DNA of 64,000 nucleotides, taken from positions 134,397,897-134,461,896 of the forward strand of contig OV050032.1 in assembly GCA_920105625.2 (NCBI GenBank), given 5' to 3'. The notes under the pieces were generated by a model, which saw nothing but the letters and a program-made list of their open reading frames with translations, did no database searches and was not told the origin of the DNA. The position numbers were made by a program, and so were the translations under genes. This document shows positions 32,803 through 43,174 of this stretch, in pieces; the first letter of the stretch is position 1, and each line of letters opens with the position of its first letter. The DNA comes from Clusia tigrina. Its lineage: Eukaryota; Arthropoda; Insecta; Diptera; Clusiidae.

Positions 32803-34072
32803 CTACTGCAGCTGATGCCGCTGCTGCTTCAGCCACTGATCGAGATGTCGAGGGGGTACAATCTCACACGGGCGGTTCTGCGACTTGGGGGCTGTGGTAG
32901 ATGTGGTGGGGTTGTTACCTGCCTTCACCATTATTTGAATCTGCGTGAAATTGAGGAATAGCTTTCCTTTCCGCGCCAAGATTCTGTTTTTCGACACTTC
33001 GTCGACAGAGATGGTGAAAAATTGACCTCTATTCCTTTCTTTGATGGAGCGTACTATTCTCCAGTTAGTGGTTGGAAGGCCGACGTTTTGCTGTGCAAGT
33101 CTGCTGAGGAAAATACCTGGAGCTGGCACAACTTCCTGTGGCAGTTACGTCACACATATGAATATTTGGGGCATATTAGAACCCTCAGACATCTTGATGC
33201 TTACACCAAGAGATGGTTTTAAGATCTTCCAAGTTCCTTATAGCCAGACCTTCGTCTCGTTTTGTGACACGTCAGGGACAGCCATCCATCCCTAGTCATA
33301 CAGCTAAAAAATCCGAGATTCCTGTTGTGGTTCCATCTCTTCCTGCAGGCTCATCTTTATCTGATCCATCTGCATCGCAGGAGGTATTTCTTCCGGACTC
33401 TTGGTGTGGATGATGACCACCTTACATGCATTAACTGGATCTCTGTAGGAGAGTTTTGGTGCACCACTCTGTTCTTACTGAGAACCACGAGAGAATGATT
33501 TCCTGGAATGCTCAGTACAGTCGGCCAATCTGGAAGTTCCTCGTGCCGACGAGACATCAGATTTTGGTTGCCGCTGCTTCTTCACTTGAGCCTGGTTAGG
33601 CCGCTGCTTGCTCGGTTTTGACCTTGGCATATCGCTCACGTTCAATGGCTTTGGCTTTTTCAGCTGCCATGCCTCCTTTTATCATAGCTTTTATGCGGCG
33701 CTTTTCGGCTCCAGTGAAATATACATATTCCGTCTGAGTAGGGCTGTTGTCTGGAGCATCTGGCCCCTGGACTGCCCCTGCACTCGCGTCGGTAGCACTT
33801 GATTCTATGGGACTCTGAGTTCTGCTAGTACATGGGGCGCTTGGTCTCTGTTTTGGGTCATCACCGGGCACTTCCATGGCCCCATTGTTTCCAGCGTTAA
33901 CTAGCGAACGGAGTTGAGTTTCTTCATCTGACTCCGTTGGAAAATTGTTGTTTTGTATATATAATGTTTGCAGATCTCCCATACAAACATAAGCCCATTT
34001 ACTAAGGAATGACGCCCGGTATCCCAAGAGAAACTCCGTTAACGATGCACATGTTTCATTTCCTTGCATCAT
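32803..34072 (-). pseudogene. LINE-C ORF1 (capsid-like)
   Basis: Reverse strand: the frame 34072-33596 begins MMQGNETCASLTEFLLGY and contains a Pro/Ser/Thr linker and the basic stretch GAEKRRIKAMIKGGMAAEK. A middle part at 33557-33357 (broken) follows. Frame 33129-32803 carries GIFLSRLAQQNVGLPTTNWR and FTISVDEVSKNRILARKGKL, the end of a DUF4780-type ORF1 core. It parallels ORF1 of LINE-A in order but differs in sequence. Probably an RNA chaperone or capsid-like protein. Confidence 0.65.
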
Positions 34073-34244
34073 TCACCCCTCGGCTCGATTCCAAGCACAC
34101 CTTGGCTTGGGAATGTAAATGGTTGGTTTTCAAGGGTCTCACCAAGGATCTTTAAAGCAAGGTTAAACCTAGGCTGTAATAGCTCCTCGTATCCTTGATC
34201 TTACTTAAGCCCCTCACCCCGCCAAGGTCAAAGATCAACAGAGG

Positions 34245-34990
34245 GGGTAGCATTTTGAATTACTGAAAGATAATGAAAAGATATATACAGTATTTGGTAT
34301 TAATGTCGATGAAAGAGGAAGATAGCGGTACGGATATAAGAAAATACAATTTAATAATGATAGTTCTATTAATATTGGGGCTAAAATGTGGAAAATGACA
34401 TCGGGGTTATTTGAATTGGTAATTCACACAAAAAAATTATAAGCAAATTTTAATTAATACAAATGCACACAATTAAAGGTACAAAAACATTTAAAAATTT
34501 GTGCATAATTAAAAAATTATTTAATACAAAAAGAAATGCTTTAATGATAGGAAGCGGATAAAAATCGGTAATCAATCGTAAACCTAACTATATAGTTTTG
34601 ATGATAATCTATCTACAATGAATTAGCAGACAGATTACGTTTACTTCTATCATAAAAAACATTGGACAATCACAAAAACGAAACTATTATCGACAACTGA
34701 AAGAAACTAATATAATTCAAAAAAAATCTAAATTAAAAACAATATGGTTGGTGGTGTGCTCGCAAAACAAACAAAAAATTAGTTTTTTCAATAAATTTGG
34801 GGAAAGTTCAGTTAATCAAAGATTTAACGATTCAAAATTATAAACATTTATAACTAAAAGTCCAGATATTAGCACAGATAATCAATATTTAAATGCTAAT
34901 AAGAAAATAATTACTAATTTGAGAGCACCCAGTAATGTTAATGATGCAGTTACTAAAGTATTCATCTTTCATCACACCTAAATCTTGTTT
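34245..34990 (+). mobile_element. Polinton/Maverick remnant, segment 4 (structural-type ORFs)
   Basis: After LINE-C, Polinton-like protein blocks resume forward: LLKDNEKIYTVFGINVDERG (34258-34317), then MWKMTSGLFELVIHT (about 34388-34432), and further on YLNANKKIITNLRAPSNVND with AVTKVFI (34891-34968), a repeat-type motif of fibre-like proteins. The 34433-34850 part has only scattered short pieces. The first pair of blocks belongs to a protein that I associate with arthropod Polintons and that has no settled name. Stops are frequent. Confidence 0.6.
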
Positions 34991-35215
34991 ATTAACCAAT
35001 GGAGAATTAAAAACATTTTGTATTGGATATGCAGACTTATGTCTAATGTGAGTTTTGGCATAACATCACAATCTAACGAAAACAATAACCTGAAGAGAAG
35101 GGTACGAAACAATTTTTCTCCTAATCCTGACCCAGCGAAAAAGAGGAAGACGGCAACACCGTCAGGCCCACCTACGCGTGTAGGGTTCAAGGCAGCAGAT
35201 AGCTCGCTAAGGAGG

Positions 35216-35774
35216 CATTCGTCACCAAGGTGGCTTTTGTTGCTGCGGACTATCCGAACACCATCCTAACTAGCAAGTTCGCCGGACTCGGTGGAATTGC
35301 TGAAAGGGGTCGTGACGTAGCTTTCAGTGAGAGAGGGCGTCAGTTTGATCGCCAGAGTGGGAGACAACATCCCAAGATCACACACAGTCTTCCTCTTCCT
35401 CCCTGGTAGTAGTAGACAAGTGGTAGTTGTATTACTTAAGTTTCTCTCCAGCCAAAATATTGGGCTAAACACCAATTTCTGGAGAATATGGAGGGCAACC
35501 GGGCAACCGGGCAACGGACAGTTGTTGTCCGTGGAAATAGATGATGGATCCATACAACTAATCAAGAGCTCGGGGTATGCGTTGGACTACCGATTTAGCA
35601 AGATCAAAGTCGGTTGTTCTAAACGTACCCAAGAAAAGCGCAGGGCAGTGGAAGTAGGGGAGGCAAACATCCCACCTCTGTCAAAGGTAGTTTCGAGTAG
35701 TAGCCCTCCCCAGGTGAGGCTGAACCGCAGACTGTGGCCACGGAAATCTCTTCAAGGGCCCCCAGTGTTGAGAT
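35216..35774 (+). pseudogene. LINE-A copy 2 ORF1
   Basis: Frame 35327-35776 encodes MREGVSLIARVGDNIPRSHT, VFLFLPGSSRQ, FLSSQNIGLNTNFWRIWRA and LLSVEIDDGSIQLIKSSGYA in one frame, better kept than in copy 1, where the last part is shifted. Upstream (35060-35250) a basic region with KKRKTATPSGPPTRVGFKAA precedes it. The end is cut by the LINE-D fragment. DUF4780-type domain as in copy 1. Confidence 0.75.
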
Positions 35775-36332
35775 AAGGGCTGAGGCCGCATACTGCCCAA
35801 ATAGATTTGCCTTTCCACCTGTTTTCCACAACAAAGTCCATCGCCTCAAGTATCGCATACACCTCCGCCTGAAACACAGACGCATGCAGACCAAGGGCAA
35901 CGAACCGACGGGTCCCACAAGATTCAACGAAAACAACAGAGCCTGAACCTTCTTCAGTCCTGGAGCCATCAGTGAAAATACGGCAGCAGTGTTTGCCGGG
36001 CTCGTTCTCGGGATCTAACCATGAACGAGCATCTGGCAGCAACACATTGTACCGCTTTTCTAGTATGACGGTTGACGACATGGAGTCCGGGGGCATAGAC
36101 AGGATTGCAGAATCGATGTCAGTGCCTGCGCCGTCGTCCAACATCGAGCACACCCCATACCAGTGGCCACTATGTTTCACTCTGCAGATGGCCTTAACGG
36201 CCTCTCCGCGGATGAAGACATCTAGTGGCGGGAGATTCACCAAAGCATCAAGTGCCGGGATTGGAGTAGTCGGAAATGCTCCGGTACAACATATGGCCAC
36301 AGCACGTTGTAGTTTTGATAGAGCTTTTTTCT
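35775..36332 (-). mobile_element. LINE-D fragment (RT thumb and RNase H start) inside LINE-A copy 2
   Basis: A single reverse-strand frame (36339-35752) encodes LSKLQRAVAICCTGAFPTTP, LDALVNLPPLDVFIRGEAV, and RNase H start CRIFTDGSRTEEGSGSVVFV with SVFQAEVYAILEAMDFVVE, ending at GKSI where LINE-A sequence resumes. The flanking LINE-A text matches copy 1 on both sides (GTTGAGATA on the left, CTGGTA on the right), with about 12 bases lost. The fragment lacks its 3' end, which is unusual for a LINE insertion, so capture during repair is possible. Confidence 0.82.
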
Positions 36333-36415
36333 GGTACACAGTCTGGAGGATATCTCCATGGATGAGGAGGACGAAGATGGGAATAGCACCATCCCGTCAC
36401 AACCTGTTCCATAAG

Positions 36416-37316
36416 ATGACGAGATTGAAAGTGGTTCAGGCAAACATTTATCAGGCCAGAGCAGCCTCGGCTGTGATCTGGAGGGTGTTTGCCAACTACA
36501 ACATTGGGCTGGCCCTCATTTGATTGCCATGGTGTTACAAAGGTCAAATTAGGGGTGTTTCTAGTAAGTTTACAATGGTAATATGGGATGCCAATGCTGA
36601 CATTCCCCGCACCTGCATCCTGATTAGAAATGATATTAATTACTTTTGTCTTTCAGAATTCATGCCGCGAGATCTCACACCCACCATGGTAAAATATTAA
36701 GATGATGGAGTCTATCGCGATATAGTCGTTGCATCGGCCTACTTTCCAGGAGATATAAATGATATCCCGGAAGAAGTCTATAAGCTGGCGAGGTATTGTC
36801 TATCCAAAAGGATTGCACTATTGGTAGGCTGTGACTCAAATGCACACAATACCATCTGGGGTAGCAGTGACACCAATAATCGGGTTCAGTCAGTACTAGA
36901 ATTTTTATTATCACTTAATTTATATGTATGTTTTTATTATCACTTAATTTATTTTAAGTGGGGGTTAACTTTTAGAAATGTCACACCCACTTTTAGAAAT
37001 GTAATTAGGGAGGAAGTTGTTGATCTGACTTTCTGTAGTCCAGGGCTAACTGATATTGTTAACAATTGGAAAGTTTCACACGAACCCTCCCTGTCGGACC
37101 ACAGTATAATTGAGCTCGATATATATCTTCGCAAAACAGTAGTTTTTAGAAATCCAAGGTATACTAACTGGGTATTCTTCGATAGTTCAGTTCATTCACT
37201 ACCCTCATCCTCAAACATCCAAGTAATATATAAAAATCCGGTGGAGCTAGAGGAGGGAGTCAATGAGCTGATTGAAATTATTTCCGAATCCTATGTTTTA
37301 TCTTGTCCACACACAT
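36416..37316 (+). pseudogene. LINE-A copy 2 endonuclease
   Basis: ATG at 36416 begins MTRLKVVQANIYQARAAS. A TGA after GLALI (36521-36523) and a TAA near 36700 break it. Later blocks are VGCDSNAHNTIWGSSDTNNR (about 36825-36885) and, after two short local duplications near 36905-37005, VVDLTFCSPGLTDIVNNWKV and PSLSDHSIIELDIYL with the terminal Asp-His pair. The frame 36821-37318 then leads into the RT linker. Confidence 0.82.
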
Positions 37317-37499
37317 AGAAAAACAGCAGGAATGTTCCTTGGCGGAACTCTGGTCTGTCTACTAGACGTACTAAGGTGCGTAACCTTTCAATCTTTGCAG
37401 ATGGATGCTCTTCCTAGAAGAACAAGCAGTATTGGCTGGAAGGTGGCCAAACAAATCATAACTACTGAGAAGTTGAGTTGGGCCATCAGCTCTTTTCAG

Positions 37500-38471
37500 T
37501 CATATAAATGACCGGGTACGGATGGTATTTTCCCAATCCTTCTCCAAAGGAGCGGTGAGGTACTGATTCCGCACCTGGTGAATATAACTAGGGCAAGTCT
37601 TGCTTTTGGATATATACCGGATGCATGGCGCACAGCTAAAGTGGTATTTATTCCCAAGGTTGGCAAGAAGGATATGGCCCATCTCAAACCCTTCAGGCTT
37701 GTCAGTTTGACATCTTTTGTACTAAAATCAATGGAGAAAATAGTTAACATACATCTCCTTGAGACCGTATTGAAAAGTGAGCCTTTACATCCTTGTCAAT
37801 TTGCACATATTCCGGGAAAATCTTAAGAAACTGCACTATACCATCTGACTGATTTTATTCAGGTAGCACTGAATAAAAAGAAATAGCACTTTGTGCTTTT
37901 CTTGATATTGAGGGGGCTTTTGACAACACACCTCACGAATATGTGATTAGGGCTCTTAACAATAGAGGAATAGATAATACCACTTCCAATAGGATACGAG
38001 CTTTACTCAACAGTAGACTGTTGAGGCTGAAGCAGGTGACAAAACTGTTAAAGTCAAAGTCAATAAAGGATGTCCGCAGGGTGGTGTACTATCACCCATT
38101 TTGTGGAGCATAGTAGTTGATGATCTTCTGGTAAAACTCACAAATCATGTCAAGGATATGCGGACGATATTGTGATAAAAGCTAGAGGAAAATCTGAATC
38201 CATTCTTTGTGATATTATCTAGAGTGGCTTATTAGCAGCTAGTGAATGGTGCAGTGGAACAGGATTGAAAATCAATGCCTCAAAGACCACCATTGTGCCG
38301 TTTACTAGAAAAAGATCTCTACCATATATGAAACCTATTCTTCTAAATGGTACACAGGTCGATATTAGCTCTGATACTAAATACCTCGGAGTCATTTTCG
38401 ACAAAAAGATATTGTGGAAGGCTCACCTGACAGCAACCACCAAGGGCTACAGCTTCCTTAATGAAATATAG
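37500..38471 (+). pseudogene. LINE-A copy 2 reverse transcriptase core
   Basis: Blocks in order: GYIPDAWRTAKVVFIPKVGK and LKPFRLVSLTSFVLKSMEKI (37578-37826), a stop after HIPGKS, then a palm with frameshifts, the catalytic GYADD at 38154-38168 (intact), and LKINASKTTIVPFTRKRSLP with DTKYLGVIFDKKILWKAHLT (38265-38471). The enzyme copies LINE RNA at the nicked target. It is non-functional because of the stops, although the metal-binding box is intact. Confidence 0.85.
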
Positions 38472-38562
38472 ACGACTTGCTGGTAAATATTGGGGATGTA
38501 ACCCAAAAATCGTTCGCTGGATGTATACCATGATGCTGAGACCAATCATCACCTATGGTTCT

Positions 38563-38770
38563 TGTAATGACCGCTAATATCCTGGCTTAATGAAACTCAC
38601 TATTTTAAATTGTTTTAATTACTTTATTAAATTAACTTCACAAGTCAGTCAACCAATACGTTGCACGATCTACACAGGAACGTCGACCTCTACCAGATCT
38701 GTCAAAAACCTCAATCAATCCCGTGTTGCCATATCTTCGCAACCGCCTATAGTGTTGTCAGGTCTCCACA
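38563..38770 (-). repeat. 3' LTR (element orientation) of the nested Gypsy
   Basis: 208 bp. It differs from 43175-43382 at three sites (near plus-strand 38679, 38688 and 38750). The pol frame extends 56 bases into it. Confidence 0.95.
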
Positions 38771-40268
38771 TCCCTCCAATGTTTTTTAGCTTCAGCGTTA
38801 GTCTTGGGTTTGGCTGCTCCTGGTCAATTGGTTTCTCCATACTATCTGTACAGCGATCATTGTCGCCCGGTTCCGACGTTGTCGGCAATTTCTTTAAATG
38901 GCTAACGTTGCGCCTGTACACTTTATCATCCCTGCAGATCGTAGCATCGTTACCCTTCCGCTCAACAACTTCAAACTCTTCTTGCCCAAACGTCGGTGTT
39001 AACTTATGAGGGAAAACTACATTTTTCATTAACACCTTGTCGCCCAATTGAATTTCGTTTTGCTTTGCCCCGCGATCCTTGTCCGCCTTCTGTCTTCCTT
39101 TTTGTTTATTGAAAGCGTCCAAATCTCTAGCCTCCGCATTTAACACGTTTTCCCCGACATCAGAGATATATGGTATTTTGTCACGAATCACACGGTTGAA
39201 CAGCAGTTCCGTTGGAGCTTTTCCAGTTGTTCCATGGGACGTGACGTTGTACATCATGAGGAATTTCTGTATCTCTTTCTTATAGTCTGCTCCGTTGCTG
39301 TGAGCTATTCTTAGGCGTTTGACAATCGAACGATTCATGTTTTCCACTTCGCCGTTCGCTTGTGGCCAGTATGGTGGAGACGTCATGACCTCGATGTTTC
39401 TGTTTGCACAATAGCTTCTGAACTCGTTGCTAACAAATTGGCGACCATTATCGGTTGTAATTGACCTGGGGTAGCCCACCTCTTCCAGAAAATCAATTAT
39501 TGAGCTCGAAGTAATTTTCTTTAGGAATTTTACCTCTTGGTATCTTGAATAGTAATCAATGACCACAAATATAAAATCGTGGTTTGGTAATGGTAACAAT
39601 AAATCCATTGCCAGGCATAGCCATGGTCCCTCTGGCAAAGCGCGTCGGGTCATCGGTGCCGGTTGAGACGGCCTTGAAACCAATAGACACTCGCGGCAAT
39701 TTTTCACATGTTTCTCCACATCTCGATCTATCAACGGCCACCACACTTTTGAACGCACTCGTCGCTTCATCACTGTTTCGCCTGGGTGTCCTTCATGAGC
39801 CAGTGTTAGATCTCTTGACCTTAATGGGGCGGGTATTATGATTTTTGTACCCCGTAGGAGAATATTGCCCAGTGTACACAATTCAAGTCGAAACGGGAAA
39901 TATTTATTGGATGTATTTGACGGCCATGTATCATTTTTAAGACTTTCAACTGCTTCCATTAGTTCAGCATCAGACCGGTTATTCTCCACAATTTCCAAAA
40001 TTGAGATTGCTTTCGGGACAGTTTCTTCAATTATCGAGCATATATTGTTTTCGGCTTGTTGGTCAAAAGACGCGTTGTTTTCCAACTTACATAATCTGGA
40101 TAGTGAATCTGCAATATTGTATTTACCCGCCTGGTAAATGATTTTAAATTTAAATGACTGGAGCCGTAATACCCATCGTTCGTTTCGAGCAGGTGGCCTT
40201 GATGTGGGCTTGAAGATTGCTTCCAAAGGTTTGTGGTCCGTTACCAATTCAAATTCAATTCCGGTCAA
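38715..40268 (-). pseudogene. pol: Nested Gypsy pol: RNase H end and integrase
   Basis: 517-residue reverse-strand frame: RNase H end (FELVTDHKPLEAIF; YNIADSLSRL), integrase HHCC finger (HEGHPGETVMKRRV ... CRECLLVS), and core with Asp in AMDLLLPLPNHDF, Asp in ITTDNGRQFV and Glu in PQANGEVENMNRS. The C-terminal part GDKVLMKNVVFPHKLTPTFG is typical of this group. The stop codon lies at 38715-38717, inside the 3' LTR. Relative to the upstream frame the phase differs by two bases, so an indel near 40370-40390 is the only visible lesion. Confidence 0.92.
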
Positions 40269-40372
40269 ATAGTAGTAAAAACGTTCAACACCCCAAACTA
40301 GTGCTAGGCTTTCTTTTTCGGTCTGTGAGTATCTTCGTTCGGTCTCCGACAGACTTTTGCTCGCGAACGATA

Positions 40373-41749
40373 TTACTTGTGGAGTGTTGTCGTTAATTGT
40401 AGCAGGACCGCTCCCAACGCAACTGGACTCGCATCAGCTATTAAACGAGTGCGCCTTTTGGGGTCGAAGTATGACAAAGTTGGAATTCTTGCTAGTTGTC
40501 TTTTTAGTTTGAGGAAAGCATCATCTTCACATAGACCCCAGTGGAACTGTACATCCTTCTTTATTAAGCGCCTGAGCGAGTCCGTCAGGTCGGCCAGATC
40601 CGCTATAAATTTGCCTAAGTAGGTTACCAATCCTAGGAAACTCCTTAACTCTTCTTTGTTTGTTGGGGCACGAAATCTTAAAATTGTGTCAACTTTCTCT
40701 GGGTCTGGATTAATGCCTTTATCGGATAAAATGTGGCCCAATAATGATAGCTTTCCTGTTTTCCAGATACGTTTGTCCTTATTCAGTACAACATTTGCGT
40801 TATTAAAAACTGCCAACACCTTGTTTAGATTTTCGTCGTGTTCTGCCTCTGTTTTCCCAAATATAATTACATCATCTAAGTAATTTATAGCGCAGTTGCA
40901 CGGCGCTAAAATACTCTCCATTATTCTCTGGAAAATTTCTGGGGCAGAGTTCACTCCGAATAATAGTCGTTTGTATCTATATAGACCTTTCGGCGTGATG
41001 AACGTTGTTATCTCCCGACTGTCTTCCTCTAGCTCCAATTGGTGGTAAGCATTTTTGAGATCTAGTCTAGAAAAATATTTCGCGCCTTGAAGTTTTGTCA
41101 TGAAGGTGTCGAATATAGGCAGCGGATAATTTTCCCGAAGTATAGCCGTGTTCGCTCGCCTCATGTCTATACATAATCGAATATCCCCGTTTGGCTTAAA
41201 TACGATTACTATTGGAGATATCCACGGACTGGGTTTTGTTACTGGCTCTATAATATCCTGTTTTACGGCTTCATCCAGTTTCTTGTTGACCATTTCTTCT
41301 ATGGCCGCTGGTACCCGACGTAATGGTTGTTGCACCGGTTTCACTGTCTTATCGATCGTCAGCGTTACTTTGATGGAATTGATTTTTGGAAAAATGTGGC
41401 ATTCCTCGATTTGGTTAACGTCACGTCCCAGTCCTAAAACGCCCAATTTGGTGGCTATAACTCGGCCCAGAAGCGATTGACGCCCATTCTCGATTACATA
41501 GAATGAGGAAATCGGGTCCAGACCTATTGCCGCCTCGAAAACTGCTTTCACCTTCAGTAAATCGTTTCCAGCATAAGCACGAAACTGATTCTGAGATTCA
41601 ACTCGGGTATTCCAAACTGTGGCGTTTTGCTTAAGTAGACGCTTCCAATCTTCTTCACTCAATAGGTTGTACTGTGAACCAGAGTCAATTATCATGGTAA
41701 TCTTCCGGCCTCCTATGTAGCACTCTTTTCTCATCCATGTTGTGTTCAC
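40373..41749 (-). pseudogene. pol: Nested Gypsy pol: protease, RT and RNase H start
   Basis: 458-residue reverse-strand frame overlapping gag by 65 bases. Protease active site MIIDSGSQYNLL (Asp-Ser-Gly), RT blocks FKPNGDIRLCIDMRRANTA, YFSRLDLKNAYHQLEL, catalytic YLDD in INYLDDVIIFGK, and the RNase H start LIADASPVALGAVLLQ. It ends at 40373, where RNase H shifts frame. The overlap phase implies a +1 shift (or -2) from gag to pol. Confidence 0.92.
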
Positions 41750-42647
41750 TTAATTGCTCTGTTATTTGAAAACAGTCGTGCTCATTCCGTTTGTGTAGCC
41801 CAGGCTTTGATTCCGTTATGTCCTCGTTCAAGACAAATTTAATGTTGGAAAATCTTCTTTTCTTTTCGTCCATATGCCCAAAATTTGGGTGCTTGCGCTT
41901 TAAACCTTTTGTCTTGCATTTCCGGGCAAAATGGCCAACATATCCGCATTTGTTACATTTTGCGCTTTTAGCGGGACAGTCCGCATTTGCATCCGCATGA
42001 CTCCGACGACCGCATCTACTGCATTCACTCTGTCGATGTCTTGCCTCGATTTTGTTCACGCCAATGGATAAATTTGGCACTTTCATCGATTCTGTCTGGT
42101 TGGTTATTTGCTCATGTACGTGGCACATCTCTATTGTTTCCACGAGACTGTATTCTTTTTCCAACAGTCTTTTCTTTAACTCGTTCGGTGCCCAGTTGTT
42201 GATAAATTTGTCTTTGATGTTTATGTTCAACGACTCTTCTTCCGTTTTTCCAAATTGGCATTTGGCAGCTTGGTTTCTTAATCGTATCAAGAATTTACTC
42301 ATGCACTCGCCTGTTTCCGGTTTTAATGTCCGAAACAGATGTCTTTCGAATGTTGAGTTTCTCTGTGGGGAGAAGTACTCGTTCAATTTCTCAACTAGCA
42401 CTTTGTACACATCGACATCTTTCGGTCCCTGCCCGGGTTCGACTAGTGCCCCGGGAATACCATAGACTACGTCTTGGAGCTGTGTACCTCCTAGATGCAA
42501 TAGTTTATTTCGTCTCTTTGTCGCATCTACAATTTCTTCCGCTTCCAAATAAATGTTGAATGCGCGAAGCCACTTCTCCCATTCTGCACGCCAAAGTGTC
42601 TTATCTATGGCATCGCAGAGAAATGGTGCCATATTTGCCATACTCAT
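41685..42647 (-). CDS. gag: Nested Gypsy Gag, intact frame
   Basis: 320 residues, reverse strand, start MSMANMAPFLCDAIDKTLWR. A capsid-like helical region (WEKWLRAFNIYLEAEEIVDA; STFERHLFRTLKPETGECMS) leads to two zinc knuckles: CSRCGRRSHADANADC (spacing 2-4-6, atypical) and CNKCGYVGHFARKC (spacing 2-4-4, canonical). The tail continues past the pol start. It is the only full-length uninterrupted gag frame in the window and is preceded by the motif-repeat leader. Confidence 0.9.
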   Translation of the reverse strand: MSMANMAPFLCDAIDKTLWRAEWEKWLRAFNIYLEAEEIVDATKRRNKLLHLGGTQLQDVVYGIPGALVEPGQGPKDVDVYKVLVEKLNEYFSPQRNSTFERHLFRTLKPETGECMSKFLIRLRNQAAKCQFGKTEEESLNINIKDKFINNWAPNELKKRLLEKEYSLVETIEMCHVHEQITNQTESMKVPNLSIGVNKIEARHRQSECSRCGRRSHADANADCPAKSAKCNKCGYVGHFARKCKTKGLKRKHPNFGHMDEKKRRFSNIKFVLNEDITESKPGLHKRNEHDCFQITEQLSEHNMDEKRVLHRRPEDYHDN

Positions 42648-43174
42648 CTTAGTTTACTTTGAGGCTGCACACGCACAATTTAATGTCTTCCACCTGTTAA
42701 GCAATTTAATGCCCTTTAGCCAATTATCAATTACATATTCAGTGGTAAGTTCCTTACCACTTGATCCCGTTTATAATTCAATGTAATCCACTTGGGCTTT
42801 CTTGGTCCACAATTTAATGTCGTCTCCTTTGGCTTCCTTTGTCGACAATTTAATGTCACTTCTGTTTGCAGCTCTCCACTTCTGATATCGACAATTTAAT
42901 GTCTGTCTTTTCCTAGATGTAAAACAATTTAATGTTTCTTTTTTTCTTTTTTTTCTCTATGGCAAAGGGAAAAATTTCGTTACCATATGTAGCAACAGGC
43001 AAAACTAAAACCAGAACCTCGCGCCTTCGAGAGCCTTCCATCTCGCCACGCTTGTACGTATGTATACACGCACATACGTACATACACACATCTTACCTCA
43101 CACAAACTTTGTTCTGGAAGTTAAAGTTGGTTAATTTCACTCCTCTTTTTCTTTTTGTATATCCTCGTCGCCAC
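42648..43174 (-). promoter_or_regulatory. Leader of the nested Gypsy with a seven-fold CAATTTAATGTC motif
   Basis: Plus-strand CAATTTAATGTC (sense GACATTAAATTG) occurs at 42676, 42702 (one change), 42774 (three changes), 42810, 42846, 42892 and 42925 (one change), with start-to-start steps of 26, 72, 36, 36, 46 and 33. No similar clustering is seen elsewhere in the window. The primer site is the reverse complement of the bases just left of 43175 (sense TGGCGACGAGGATATAC). A role as a protein-binding array is an inference. Confidence 0.75.

Larger units (their letters stand above)
27056..34244 (-). mobile_element. LINE-C: near full-length reverse-strand LINE, interrupted by LINE-B
   Basis: Reverse-strand order: leader (34244-34073), ORF1 (34072-32803), endonuclease (about 32460-32000), endonuclease-RT linker (31958-31536), RT (31566-30600), RNase H start (30043-29720), then, after LINE-B, RNase H end and tail (27717-27056). 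All frames are broken. It sits inside the Polinton remnant. The part after LINE-B still reads VHLIWVPGDS and ADELAALPWSSTQLK. RNase H puts it with the I/LOA-type LINEs. Confidence 0.82.
35040..38562 (+). mobile_element. LINE-A copy 2, left part (continues at 43388)
   Basis: ORF1, endonuclease and most of the RT of the LINE-A family. This is the only copy here that keeps the RT core. It is interrupted by a LINE-D fragment (35775-36332) inside the ORF1-ORF2 junction region and by the reverse-strand Gypsy element at 38563-43382. It runs on without loss after the GTTCT duplication, and its end is at about 44690. Confidence 0.9.
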
